A model generated the notes under the pieces. It searched no databases. It saw only the letters and a list, made by a program, of their open reading frames with translations, and was not told the origin of the DNA. DNA of 64,000 bases from Rhodococcus sp. RD6.2 (GTDB taxonomy: Bacteria > Actinomycetota > Actinomycetes > Mycobacteriales > Mycobacteriaceae), in the NCBI RefSeq assembly GCF_001040705.1, contig NZ_CVQP01000006.1, positions 239,760-303,759 on the forward strand, in the 5' to 3' direction. The translations under genes were made by a program, and so were the position numbers. Within the stretch, counting starts at the first letter, position 1, and each line of letters opens with the position of its first letter. Below are positions 56,699 to 64,000 of the stretch, in pieces.

Positions 56699-57529
56699 AT
56701 GGCAGCCGTGTCCGAACCTGATCCCGATCTGCTCATCGATTTCGACGACGTCCTGATCCGCCGCGGTGGCGTGACCCTGGTGGGTCCGGTGACCTGGAAG
56801 GTGGAGCTCGACGAGAGGTGGGTCGTCCTCGGCCCGAACGGTGCCGGTAAGACGTCGCTCCTTCGTATCGCGGCGGGGGAGGTGTTCCCGACGTCCGGTC
56901 ACGCGAACCTGCTCGGGGAGACGCTCGGCCGGGTCGACGTCAACGAATTGAAGCCGCGCATCGGGCTGTCGTCCTCGGCGCTCGCGAACCGCGTCCCCTC
57001 GGACGAGTTGGTGAAGGACCTCGTCGTCTCCGCCGGGTACGCGGTCCTCGGCAGGTGGCGTGAGCGCTACGAGGACATGGACACCGAACGCGCCGTGGAG
57101 ATCCTGGAGAGCATCGGCGCGGAGCACCTCGCTGACCGCACCTACGGCACGCTGTCCGAGGGCGAGCGCAAGCGGGTGCTCATCGCTCGCGCGCTGATGA
57201 CGGACCCGGAGTTGTTGCTCCTCGACGAGCCCGCGGCCGGACTCGACCTTGGCGGTCGCGAGGAGCTCGTGGCGCGGCTCGCCGATCTGGCGGCCGACCC
57301 CGACGCGCCGGCGACGGTTCTCATCACCCACCACGTCGAGGAGATTCCGCCCGGCTTCACCCACGCGCTGCTCCTCAAGGAGGGTGAGGTCGTCGCGCAG
57401 GGACTCGTCGACGACGTCATCACCGCGGAGAACCTGACGACGGCGTTCAGCCAGTCGATCTCGCTCGACCGCGTCGACGGCCGCTTCTTCGCCCGTCGCA
57501 CCCGGCTGCCCGGTCAGCACCGCCGCTGA
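56699..57529 (+). CDS. ABC transporter ATP-binding protein
   Basis: 276 residues. Walker A GPNGAGKTS near residue 45, signature LSEGERKRVLIARAL near 155, Walker B LLLLDEPAAGLD and the switch His in ITHHVEEIP are all present. It has no partner permease beside it, and resembles ModF-like or stand-alone ATPases. It matches the ABC ATPase next to SerB2 in M. tuberculosis (Rv3041c). The ATG at 56699 or a GTG at 56708 could start it. Confidence 0.9.
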   Translation: MAAVSEPDPDLLIDFDDVLIRRGGVTLVGPVTWKVELDERWVVLGPNGAGKTSLLRIAAGEVFPTSGHANLLGETLGRVDVNELKPRIGLSSSALANRVPSDELVKDLVVSAGYAVLGRWRERYEDMDTERAVEILESIGAEHLADRTYGTLSEGERKRVLIARALMTDPELLLLDEPAAGLDLGGREELVARLADLAADPDAPATVLITHHVEEIPPGFTHALLLKEGEVVAQGLVDDVITAENLTTAFSQSISLDRVDGRFFARRTRLPGQHRR

Positions 57530-57583
57530 CGCCGCTCCACCCGGGCGGCGGGGCGGCGGCGGACGCGGCGTAAGTTGCGTGAC

Positions 57584-58393
57584 ATGGATCTCAGCCAGCT
57601 GCCCACCGACGTCCCGGTCAAGGACGCGTCCACCGTCATCCTGTTGCGCGACGGCGCCTCCGGTCCGGAGGTGTTCCTGCTACGCCGCGTCGTGAGCATG
57701 GAGTTCGCCGGCGGCATGACGGTGTTCCCCGGTGGCGGCGTCGATCCCCAGGACGCATCCGCCGATGTCGCGTGGGCGGGGCCACCGGTCTCGTGGTGGG
57801 CAGAGCGGTTCGGCGTGGACGAGTCGCGCGCGAAGGCGCTCGTGTGTGCGGCGGTGCGCGAGACGTTCGAGGAATGCGGGGTTCTGCTCGCGGGCCCGAC
57901 CGCGGACACCGTCGTCGCCGACACCTCCGGTTATGCGCAGGCCCGCAAGCAACTCGAGTCACGCGAGCTGTCCTTCAGCGAGTTCATCGCGAACGAGGGA
58001 TTGGTGTTGCGCGCGGATCTGCTTCGCCCGTGGGCGAATTGGATCACCCCGGTCGGGGAGAGCAGGCGCTACGACACCCGCTTCTTCGTCGCCGCCGCAC
58101 CGGAAGGTCAGACGGCCGACGGCGAGACGTCCGAGGCGGCGTCGGTGGCCTGGCAGACGCCCGAGGAGGCGCTCACGGACTGGCGTGCCGGGAAAACGAT
58201 CCTGCTTCCGCCGACGTGGACGCAGTTGACCTCGCTCGCGCAGTTCGGTTCGGTCGCGGAGGCACTCGCCGCAGAGCCGGAGATCCCCGTGATCCTGCCG
58301 ACGCTGTACCAGGAGGACGGGCAGCTGAGGGTGCGGTTCCCGGGGCAGGATCCCTACTACGAGGCCGTGATCCATCCGTGGAGCAAGCGGTAG
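57584..58393 (+). CDS. Nudix hydrolase (CoA pyrophosphatase-like group)
   Basis: 269 residues, long for a Nudix protein. FAGGMTVFPGGGVD is the loop before the Nudix box, and AVRETFEECGVLLAG holds the REUxEExGU core, with a Cys in place of the second-last Ala-Gly pattern. It is the Rv3040c-like protein in this conserved block. TAAGTT ends seven bases before the ATG (leaderless-like). The substrate is undetermined. Confidence 0.85.
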   Translation: MDLSQLPTDVPVKDASTVILLRDGASGPEVFLLRRVVSMEFAGGMTVFPGGGVDPQDASADVAWAGPPVSWWAERFGVDESRAKALVCAAVRETFEECGVLLAGPTADTVVADTSGYAQARKQLESRELSFSEFIANEGLVLRADLLRPWANWITPVGESRRYDTRFFVAAAPEGQTADGETSEAASVAWQTPEEALTDWRAGKTILLPPTWTQLTSLAQFGSVAEALAAEPEIPVILPTLYQEDGQLRVRFPGQDPYYEAVIHPWSKR

Positions 58394-58465
58394 CGACGCA
58401 GGCTCCGGGTTGGGACGAGCGGAGCGCCGGATCTGGGATCAGGGATTACCGGTAGCCTTCCGGTC

Positions 58466-59245
58466 ATGGCTGAGTTCGTAACCCTCGAAGTGTCCGACGG
58501 CATCGGCACCATCCGTCTTGCCCGTCCCCCGATGAACGCCCTGAACCGTCAGCTCCAGGAGGAGCTGCGGGCGGCGGCCCGTGAGGCCACCGTCAACGAC
58601 GAGGTCGCGGCCGTCATCGTGTACGGCGGCGAGAAGGTGTTCGCGGCCGGTGCGGACATCAAGGAGATGGCGGACATGACGTTCGCCGAGATGTCGCCCA
58701 TCGCGGGGGAGCTGCAGTCTGCGTTGGGTGTGATCGCCGACATCCCGAAGCCGACGGTCGCGGCGATCACGGGCTACGCCCTGGGTGGCGGTCTGGAGAT
58801 CGCGCTCGGTGCCGACCGCCGCATCGCGGGGGACAATGCGAAGCTCGGTGTTCCCGAGGTGCTGCTGGGCGTCATTCCCGGCGGCGGCGGCACGCAGCGG
58901 CTGGCGCGTCTGATCGGCCCCGCGAAGGCGAAGGACATGGTGTTCACCGGTCGTTTCGTCGGCGCCGAGGAGGCCCTGGCGATCGGTCTGATCGACGAGA
59001 TGGTCGCACCCGACGAGGTGTACAACGCTGCCCGCGCGTGGGCGTCGAAGTTCGTCGGTGGCGCTGCGCGTGCGTTGGCCGCGGCGAAGGCGTCGATCGA
59101 CCAGGGTCTCGACACGGATCTGAACACCGGTCTGAAGATCGAGGCGGCCCAGTTCGCGGCCCTGTTCGCCACCGAGGACCGCACGATCGGCATGGCGTCC
59201 TTCGTCGAGAACGGACCGGGCAAGGCCAAGTTCGTCGGCAAGTGA
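58466..59245 (+). CDS. Enoyl-CoA hydratase/isomerase (EchA17-like)
   Basis: 259 residues, crotonase fold. KVFAAGADIKEMADM contributes the first oxyanion NH, ALGGGLEIALGADRRIAG the second, and GVPEVLLGVIPGGGGTQRLARLIG holds the two catalytic Glu. It hydrates an enoyl-CoA in fatty-acid oxidation. It matches echA17 (Rv3039c) in gene order. TAGCCT ends seven bases before the ATG (leaderless-like). Confidence 0.93.
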   Translation: MAEFVTLEVSDGIGTIRLARPPMNALNRQLQEELRAAAREATVNDEVAAVIVYGGEKVFAAGADIKEMADMTFAEMSPIAGELQSALGVIADIPKPTVAAITGYALGGGLEIALGADRRIAGDNAKLGVPEVLLGVIPGGGGTQRLARLIGPAKAKDMVFTGRFVGAEEALAIGLIDEMVAPDEVYNAARAWASKFVGGAARALAAAKASIDQGLDTDLNTGLKIEAAQFAALFATEDRTIGMASFVENGPGKAKFVGK

Positions 59246-59256
59246 CCTCGGGTGCT

Positions 59257-59293
59257 CCGGGTGACGCGTGGTCGCGTCACCCGGGGCCATTTT
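59257..59293 (+). terminator. Intrinsic terminator after the enoyl-CoA hydratase gene
   Basis: A perfect 12-bp stem (59257-59268 with 59273-59284), a 4-base loop and a run of five T at about 59290, the most canonical intrinsic terminator in the window. Confidence 0.85.
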
Positions 59294-59345
59294 TAATCCA
59301 AAACTAGAACTTGTTCCTTGCTTACCGCAGGGTAGGCTCTCCTCC

Positions 59346-60335
59346 ATGACTGCAAGCCCGAACAACGGCGTCGATCCCGCGCCGAACCCGCACGCCACGG
59401 CCGAAGAGGTCGAAGCAGCGCTCAAGGACACCAAGCTCGCCCAGGTCCTGTACCACGACTGGGAAGCCGAGACGTACGACGAGAAGTGGTCCATCTCGTA
59501 CGACGAGCGGTGCATCGAGTACGCGCGCGGTCGGTTCGACGCCGTCGCCGGCGACGCGGGGGATCTGCCGCTGCCGTACGGGCGGGCGCTCGAACTGGGC
59601 TGCGGTACCGGGTTCTTCCTGCTCAACCTGATGCAGGGCGGGGTCGCGAAGACCGGTTCGGTGACGGACCTGTCGCCGGGCATGGTCAAGGTCGCGCTGC
59701 GCAACGCCGAGAACCTCGGACTCGAGGTCGACGGCCGGGTCGCGGACGCCGAGCGGATCCCGTACGACGACAACACCTTCGACCTCGTCGTCGGGCATGC
59801 GGTGCTGCATCACATCCCGGACGTCGAGCAGTCGCTGCGCGAGGTGCTGCGGGTGCTCAAGCCAGGCGGCCGTTTCGTCTTCGCCGGTGAGCCCTCCACC
59901 GTCGGCAACTTCTATGCCCGCTGGCTCGGCCGCATCACCTGGGAGGCCACCACCACGGTCACCAAGCTGCCGTTCCTGGCCGACTGGCGTCGCCCGCAGG
60001 CCGAGCTCGACGAGTCCTCTCGCGCTGCGGCACTCGAGGCCGTCGTCGATATCCACACCTTCGACCCCACCGACCTCGAGAACATGGCGAAGTCGGCGGG
60101 CGGCACCGAGGTGCGGGCGATCACCGAGGAGTTCGCCGCGGCGCTGCTCGGCTGGCCGGTCCGGACCTTCGAGGCGGCGGTTCCGCCGGAGAAGCTCGGC
60201 TGGGGATGGGCCAAGTTCGCGTTCGGTGGCTTCAAGACGCTGAGCTGGGTCGACGACAAGGTGCTCAAGCACGTCGTCCCGCGCAACTTCTTCTACAACG
60301 TGATGATCACCGGCGTGAAGCCGGGCGAGAACTGA
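59346..60335 (+). CDS. Class I SAM-dependent methyltransferase
   Basis: 329 residues. LELGCGTGFFLLNLMQGG is SAM motif I, TDLSPGMVKVALRNAENLG motif II, and FDLVVGHAVLHHIPDVEQSLREVLRVLKPGG (in parts) the UbiE-like middle. The C-terminal 130 residues may be membrane-associated. It is the counterpart of the M. tuberculosis Rv3038c methyltransferase. A promoter TTGTTC-16-TAGGCT ends seven bases before the ATG at 59346 (leaderless-like). Confidence 0.9.
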   Translation: MTASPNNGVDPAPNPHATAEEVEAALKDTKLAQVLYHDWEAETYDEKWSISYDERCIEYARGRFDAVAGDAGDLPLPYGRALELGCGTGFFLLNLMQGGVAKTGSVTDLSPGMVKVALRNAENLGLEVDGRVADAERIPYDDNTFDLVVGHAVLHHIPDVEQSLREVLRVLKPGGRFVFAGEPSTVGNFYARWLGRITWEATTTVTKLPFLADWRRPQAELDESSRAAALEAVVDIHTFDPTDLENMAKSAGGTEVRAITEEFAAALLGWPVRTFEAAVPPEKLGWGWAKFAFGGFKTLSWVDDKVLKHVVPRNFFYNVMITGVKPGEN

Positions 60336-60341
60336 TCGTCG

Positions 60342-61496
60342 GTGGGTTATGACTTCACCCCGGAGGACGTGCGGTACCTGAGCGCCGCCGCCGCCGATCT
60401 CGCGGAGGTGGATCAGCTCGAACTCTCCGCGCGCACGCACCTGGCTGACATCGGCCGGGTGCGTGCCCGTTTCGGCGACCGGTCGGGTGCGCTCGTCGAG
60501 ACGGTGCTGCTGCGACGCCGCGCCGAGGGCAAACTCGACGCGCATGCCTGGCTGCTCACCGACGACGCACTCCAGCAGGCCACCCCGACCGTCGTGGCGC
60601 GGCACCGCGCCGCTCGGCTGTCGGGCCGGGACGTGCACGACGTCACCTGCTCGGTCGGCGCGGAACTGTCCGCGCTCGTCGGCGCCGCACGTCGCGTCCT
60701 GGGCAGCGACATCGACCCGGTTCGGACGGCGATGGCGTCGCGAAACGTTCCCGGCGCCACCGTCATCCGCGCCGACGCCCTCGCACCGTGCAGCCGCGAC
60801 ACCGTCGTGCTCGCCGACCCGGCCCGCCGCTCGGGCGGAAAGCGCAGGCATGACCCCGCCGCGCTGATTCCACCGTTGCCGGACCTGCTGGACGTGTATG
60901 TGGGCCGGGACATCGCGGTCAAGTGCGCCCCGGGACTGGACTACGACAAGCTCGGCTGGGACGGCGAGGTGGAGATCGTCTCGTTGTCGGGTGGGGTCCG
61001 TGAGGCCTGCCTCTGGTCGCCCGGTCTCGCGGGTGAGCGCGTCGGTCGTCGGGCGACGGTCCTCGCCGCCGACGGTACCGGCTGGGAGATCACCGATGCC
61101 GAGTCCGACGACATTCCGGAGCAGGATCCGGGGGAGTGGATCGTGGACCCGGACGGCGCCGTCGTACGCGCGGGGTTGGTGCGGCACTACGCGGCCCGCC
61201 ACGGGCTGTGGCAACTCGACCCACGGATCGCCTACCTGACCGGCAACTCGGTGCCCGAGGGCGTGCGCGGATTCCGGATCCTGTTGCAGCTCAAGTACTC
61301 GGAGAAGGCACTCAAGCAGGAGTTGGCCCGACTCGACTGCGGCGTCGCGGAGATCCTGGTGCGCGGTCTCGACGTCGACCCGGCGGTGCTGCGCCCGAAA
61401 CTCAAGTTGAAGGGTGACCGCTCGCTGAGCGTGGTCCTGACCCGGATCGGTCGGACACCGGTGGCGTTCGTCTGTGAGGCCGGCGCCCGAGTCTGA
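60342..61496 (+). CDS. THUMP-like domain methyltransferase-fold protein
   Basis: 384 residues. Middle part DVTCSVGAELSALVGAARRVLGSDIDP is a methyltransferase SAM loop, VVLADPARRSGGKRRHDPA resembles an NPPF-type catalytic loop (here ADPAR), and the C-terminus is a THUMP-like domain. It is the Rv3037c-like protein of the block. The GTG at 60342 lies seven bases after the previous stop, so it is an operon partner. A nucleic-acid substrate is likely but unproven. Confidence 0.82.
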   Translation: MGYDFTPEDVRYLSAAAADLAEVDQLELSARTHLADIGRVRARFGDRSGALVETVLLRRRAEGKLDAHAWLLTDDALQQATPTVVARHRAARLSGRDVHDVTCSVGAELSALVGAARRVLGSDIDPVRTAMASRNVPGATVIRADALAPCSRDTVVLADPARRSGGKRRHDPAALIPPLPDLLDVYVGRDIAVKCAPGLDYDKLGWDGEVEIVSLSGGVREACLWSPGLAGERVGRRATVLAADGTGWEITDAESDDIPEQDPGEWIVDPDGAVVRAGLVRHYAARHGLWQLDPRIAYLTGNSVPEGVRGFRILLQLKYSEKALKQELARLDCGVAEILVRGLDVDPAVLRPKLKLKGDRSLSVVLTRIGRTPVAFVCEAGARV

Positions 61497-61508
61497 AATT
61501 CGAAAAGT

Positions 61509-61523
61509 TGACAGTCGCTGTCA
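61509..61523. promoter_or_regulatory. TetR operator over the TetR gene promoter
   Basis: TGACAG-TCG-CTGTCA, a perfect dyad, overlaps TTGACA at 61508-61513. GATACT at 61532-61537 lies 18 bases downstream, giving a near-consensus promoter for the TetR gene at 61589. Autorepression is expected. Confidence 0.6.
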
Positions 61524-61588
61524 CAAAGGCAGATACTCTCATCATGTGGGGTTGGTGTACCCCGGCGACATGATGAAGGGCGGTTCGG

Positions 61589-62182
61589 ATGTCACTGCGG
61601 GAACGTCAGCGCGCGCAGGTTCGGGCGGAGATCCAGCGAGCGGCATTCGCACTGTTCGCCCGTGACGGTTTCGACGACGTCACCACAGACCAGATCGCCG
61701 CAGCCGCCGGGGTCTCGCCCAGCACCTACTTTCGGCACGTGCGCAGCAAGGACGATCTGCTGCTCGACCCGGTCCGGGAGGGTGGTGCCGGAATCGTTGC
61801 GCTCCTCGAGGAGCGTCCGGACGCCGAGTCCGCGGATGTGTCACTGGCACAGGCGATCCTGACTCGGTCGACCATGTTCGCAACGCCGGAGATCGAGCAG
61901 TGGCGTGCGGCCTTCCGCACCGCCCCCCACCTGCTGGACCGGGTCGCCCTGATCACCACCGAGCACAGGTCCAGGCTGATCGAGCTGGTGGCGCAGCGCA
62001 TGTCGCGTGATCCCGAGACCGACAGCAACCCGGGACTGCTGGTGCACCTGATGCTCGCGGCCGCCGAGTTCGGCTACCTGCAATGGCTGCGCGCTGTCGA
62101 CGACCACGGCGCCTCCCTGCCCGTGTGCGTCGAAGGCGCGGTCGGGGCGGTCCTGAGCGATCGGTGGAGCATCACCTCCTGA
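61589..62182 (+). CDS. TetR/AcrR-family transcriptional regulator
   Basis: 197 residues. Helix-turn-helix: AAFALFARDGFDDVTTDQIAAAAGVSPSTYFRHVRSKDD in pieces, recognition helix PSTYFRHV. It lies 61 bases before the KstD-like flavoprotein on the same strand. A consensus promoter with a dyad lies upstream of it. It probably controls itself and the flavoprotein. Confidence 0.9.
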   Translation: MSLRERQRAQVRAEIQRAAFALFARDGFDDVTTDQIAAAAGVSPSTYFRHVRSKDDLLLDPVREGGAGIVALLEERPDAESADVSLAQAILTRSTMFATPEIEQWRAAFRTAPHLLDRVALITTEHRSRLIELVAQRMSRDPETDSNPGLLVHLMLAAAEFGYLQWLRAVDDHGASLPVCVEGAVGAVLSDRWSITS

Positions 62183-62243
62183 CCGATCCACACGTTCGAA
62201 ATATCGCTTTCACCAATCTGATTCACCAACGACAGGAGTCAGT

Positions 62244-63929
62244 GTGATGACGCACGCCCATGAGCAGGTTCACGAGACGGTCGACCTCGTCGTCGTCGGT
62301 TCCGGTGCGGCCGGGATGGCCGCTGCCATCACGGCCGCCCGTAGCGGCCTCGACACCGTCATCGTGGAGAAGTCGGAGTACTGGGGTGGGTCGTCGGCCC
62401 GCTCCGGCGGCGGGGTGTGGATCCCCGGGAACTCCGTGCTCGCACGTCAGGCGCCGACGGACGACCTCACGGACGCGCGAACCTACCTGACGAGCATCGT
62501 CGGGGAGGGCGCCGACAGTGCTCGGATCGACGCCTACATCGATCGGGGCGCGGAAGCGCTCGACTTCCTCATCGAGCATTCGGCGCTGGATCTCGAATGG
62601 GTGAAAGGCTATTCGGACTACTTCCCCGAGGCGCCCGGTGGACGGGCGACCGGGCGGTCGTGTGAACCCGTGCCGTTCGACGGGCGCAGACTCGGTGACG
62701 ACCTGCGTACGCTGCACCCGTCCTACACCAAGGCGCCGCTCGGTGTCGTGGTCAAACAGGGCGACTACCGGTGGCTCAGTACGGGTCTGCGTCACTGGCG
62801 CGGCCCGGTACGAATGATCGGTGTCGGAGCCCGGACCTTCCTGGGTCGCGTCCGCGGGAAGAAGCTGCTCGGGCTCGGCTCCGCGCTCATGGGCCAGATG
62901 ATGCTCGGTGTGCGCGCCGCGGGGGTTCCGGTCCGCCTGGGTACCGCAATGGCGGGGCTGGTCATCGAGGGCGGCCGCGTCGTCGGCATCGAGGTCGAGC
63001 GTGACGGCGTCCGGACCGTGCTGCGTGCCCGCCGCGGAGTCGTGTTGGCGTGCGGCGGTTTCGACAACAACGCCGAGATGCGGCAGCTCTACCAGCGGGA
63101 ACCGGTGAACACGTCGTGGTCGCTCGGCGCGCCGACCAACACCGGGGACGGCATCACCGCAGGACTGGAGGCAGGTGCGACGGTGTCGTACATGGACGAC
63201 GCGTGGTGGGCGCCGTCGATCCCTCTCCCGAAGGGGCCGTGGTTCGCACTCGCCGAGCGGTCCCTGCCGCGCAGCCTGATCGTCAACGATCGCGGGGTGC
63301 GGTTCATGAACGAGTCGTTGCCATACGTGGAGGCGACGCACCGGATGTTCGGTGGCCCATTCGGTCAGGGTGAGGGCCCGGCCGAGAACTTCCCGGCCTG
63401 GCTCGTGTTCGACCAGACGTACCGGGATCGGTACATGTTCGCCGGTCTGCCCGCGCGGCAGCCGATGCCTCGCTCGTGGCAACGGGACGGGGCGATCGTC
63501 GCCGCCGGGTCGATCGCGGAACTGGCCGACCGGATCGGGGTTCCCGCCGACGCGCTCACCGCCACGGTCGACCGGTTCAACGGCCACGCGCGGGCCGGTT
63601 CCGATCCCGACTTCGGGCGCGGCCAAAGCGCGTACGACCACTACTACGGCGACATCACCAACAAGCCCAACCCCAGCCTCGGTGAGCTCACCAAGGCGCC
63701 GTTCTATGCAGCGCAGATGGTGCCGGGGGACCTCGGCACGAAGGGTGGAATCGACACCGACGCGGTCGGCCGGGCCTTGCGCGGCGACGGAACGGTCATC
63801 GACGGTCTCTATGCCGCCGGAAACACGAGTGCGCCGGTGATGGGCCACACCTACGCCGGTCCCGGGGCGACGATCGGACCCGCGATCGTCTTCGGCTACC
63901 TCGCGGCACTCGACGCAGCAGCAGGCTAG
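62244..63929 (+). CDS. KstD-like FAD-dependent dehydrogenase
   Basis: 561 residues, the size of 3-ketosteroid delta1-dehydrogenases. VVVGSGAAGMAAAITAAR near residue 18 binds FAD, SGGGVWIPGN is the N-terminal loop, VLACGGFDNN the flavin-contact segment, and GHTYAGPGATIGPAIVFGYLAA at the end contains the conserved Tyr and Gly of the active site. It may dehydrogenate a steroid ring or a related ketone. AGGAG lies five bases before the GTG at 62244; ATG 62247 is an alternative. Confidence 0.82.
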   Translation: MMTHAHEQVHETVDLVVVGSGAAGMAAAITAARSGLDTVIVEKSEYWGGSSARSGGGVWIPGNSVLARQAPTDDLTDARTYLTSIVGEGADSARIDAYIDRGAEALDFLIEHSALDLEWVKGYSDYFPEAPGGRATGRSCEPVPFDGRRLGDDLRTLHPSYTKAPLGVVVKQGDYRWLSTGLRHWRGPVRMIGVGARTFLGRVRGKKLLGLGSALMGQMMLGVRAAGVPVRLGTAMAGLVIEGGRVVGIEVERDGVRTVLRARRGVVLACGGFDNNAEMRQLYQREPVNTSWSLGAPTNTGDGITAGLEAGATVSYMDDAWWAPSIPLPKGPWFALAERSLPRSLIVNDRGVRFMNESLPYVEATHRMFGGPFGQGEGPAENFPAWLVFDQTYRDRYMFAGLPARQPMPRSWQRDGAIVAAGSIAELADRIGVPADALTATVDRFNGHARAGSDPDFGRGQSAYDHYYGDITNKPNPSLGELTKAPFYAAQMVPGDLGTKGGIDTDAVGRALRGDGTVIDGLYAAGNTSAPVMGHTYAGPGATIGPAIVFGYLAALDAAAG

Positions 63930-64000
63930 GCGGCGCGCGCGATCGTGGCGCGCCCGATGCCGGCGCGGTAGCGGTCCAGGACGACCTCGACGAGCAGGGC
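63926..64000 (-). CDS. C-terminal fragment of a leftward gene cut by the window edge
   Basis: The last 24 codons and the stop of a leftward gene are visible (ending in GIGRATIARAA). Its TAG overlaps the KstD-like stop by two bases, so the two genes converge. No family can be named from this piece. Confidence 0.5.
   Translation of the reverse strand, partial: ALLVEVVLDRYRAGIGRATIARAA

Overview
The window is high-GC actinobacterial DNA, almost certainly Rhodococcus or a close relative in the Mycobacteriales. The reasons are dense GTG/ATG-start genes with ATGA-type overlaps, many TetR regulators, an IdeR-type iron box, and a right-hand third whose gene order follows Mycobacterium tuberculosis Rv3037c-Rv3053c (from recall: nrdH-I-E-F, fecB, ctaD, serB2, an ABC ATPase, a Nudix protein, echA17, a methyltransferase and a THUMP-like protein). 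No tRNA, rRNA, CRISPR array, insertion sequence or phage gene was seen. The window cuts a gene at each end.

Layout. 1-18 kb is a mixed housekeeping region: a truncated secreted protein, a CobW-type GTPase, a DEAD-box helicase, a molybdenum-cofactor cluster split into divergent arms (moaE, moaC-mogA fusion and moeA leftwards; moaA and moaD rightwards), nadE, a nucleosidase, a META lipoprotein, a TetR/FMN-reductase pair, an FBP-domain protein, a ClC-type channel, a SulP transporter and an AurF-type diiron oxygenase. 18-24 kb carries a lactone/quorum-quenching locus: a QsdR-like TetR, a QsdA-like phosphotriesterase-fold lactonase, a QsdC-like acyl-CoA ligase and an MHS-type transporter. 24-37 kb is a large acyl-CoA catabolic cassette: ligase, medium-chain oxidoreductases, MaoC hydratase, acyl-CoA dehydrogenase, four SDRs, a phosphotransferase-fold protein, hotdog thioesterase and thiolase, followed by a TesB thioesterase. 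37-42 kb has two DHA2 drug exporters around a MarR regulator. 42-62 kb holds a CHAP protein, a DUF1206 membrane protein, a siderophore-interacting reductase, nrdHIEF, an iron/heme uptake operon, ctaD, serB and the Rv3037c-Rv3041c-like run. The window ends with a TetR regulator, a KstD-like flavoprotein and a cut gene.

Most interesting reading: two paralogous TetR regulators (23980 and 27411) bracket the 24-28 kb part of the cassette. A 22-bp imperfect palindrome with core GGCGTCA recurs at 27330, 27375 and 28665, and in weaker form at 22412, each time in a regulatory gap of the cassette or its transporter. This suggests one co-regulated, possibly undescribed acyl-CoA pathway beside the lactone locus. 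At least eleven genes also carry a TAnnnT-like box ending 6-7 nt before the start codon with no clear ribosome-binding site, the signature of leaderless mRNAs.
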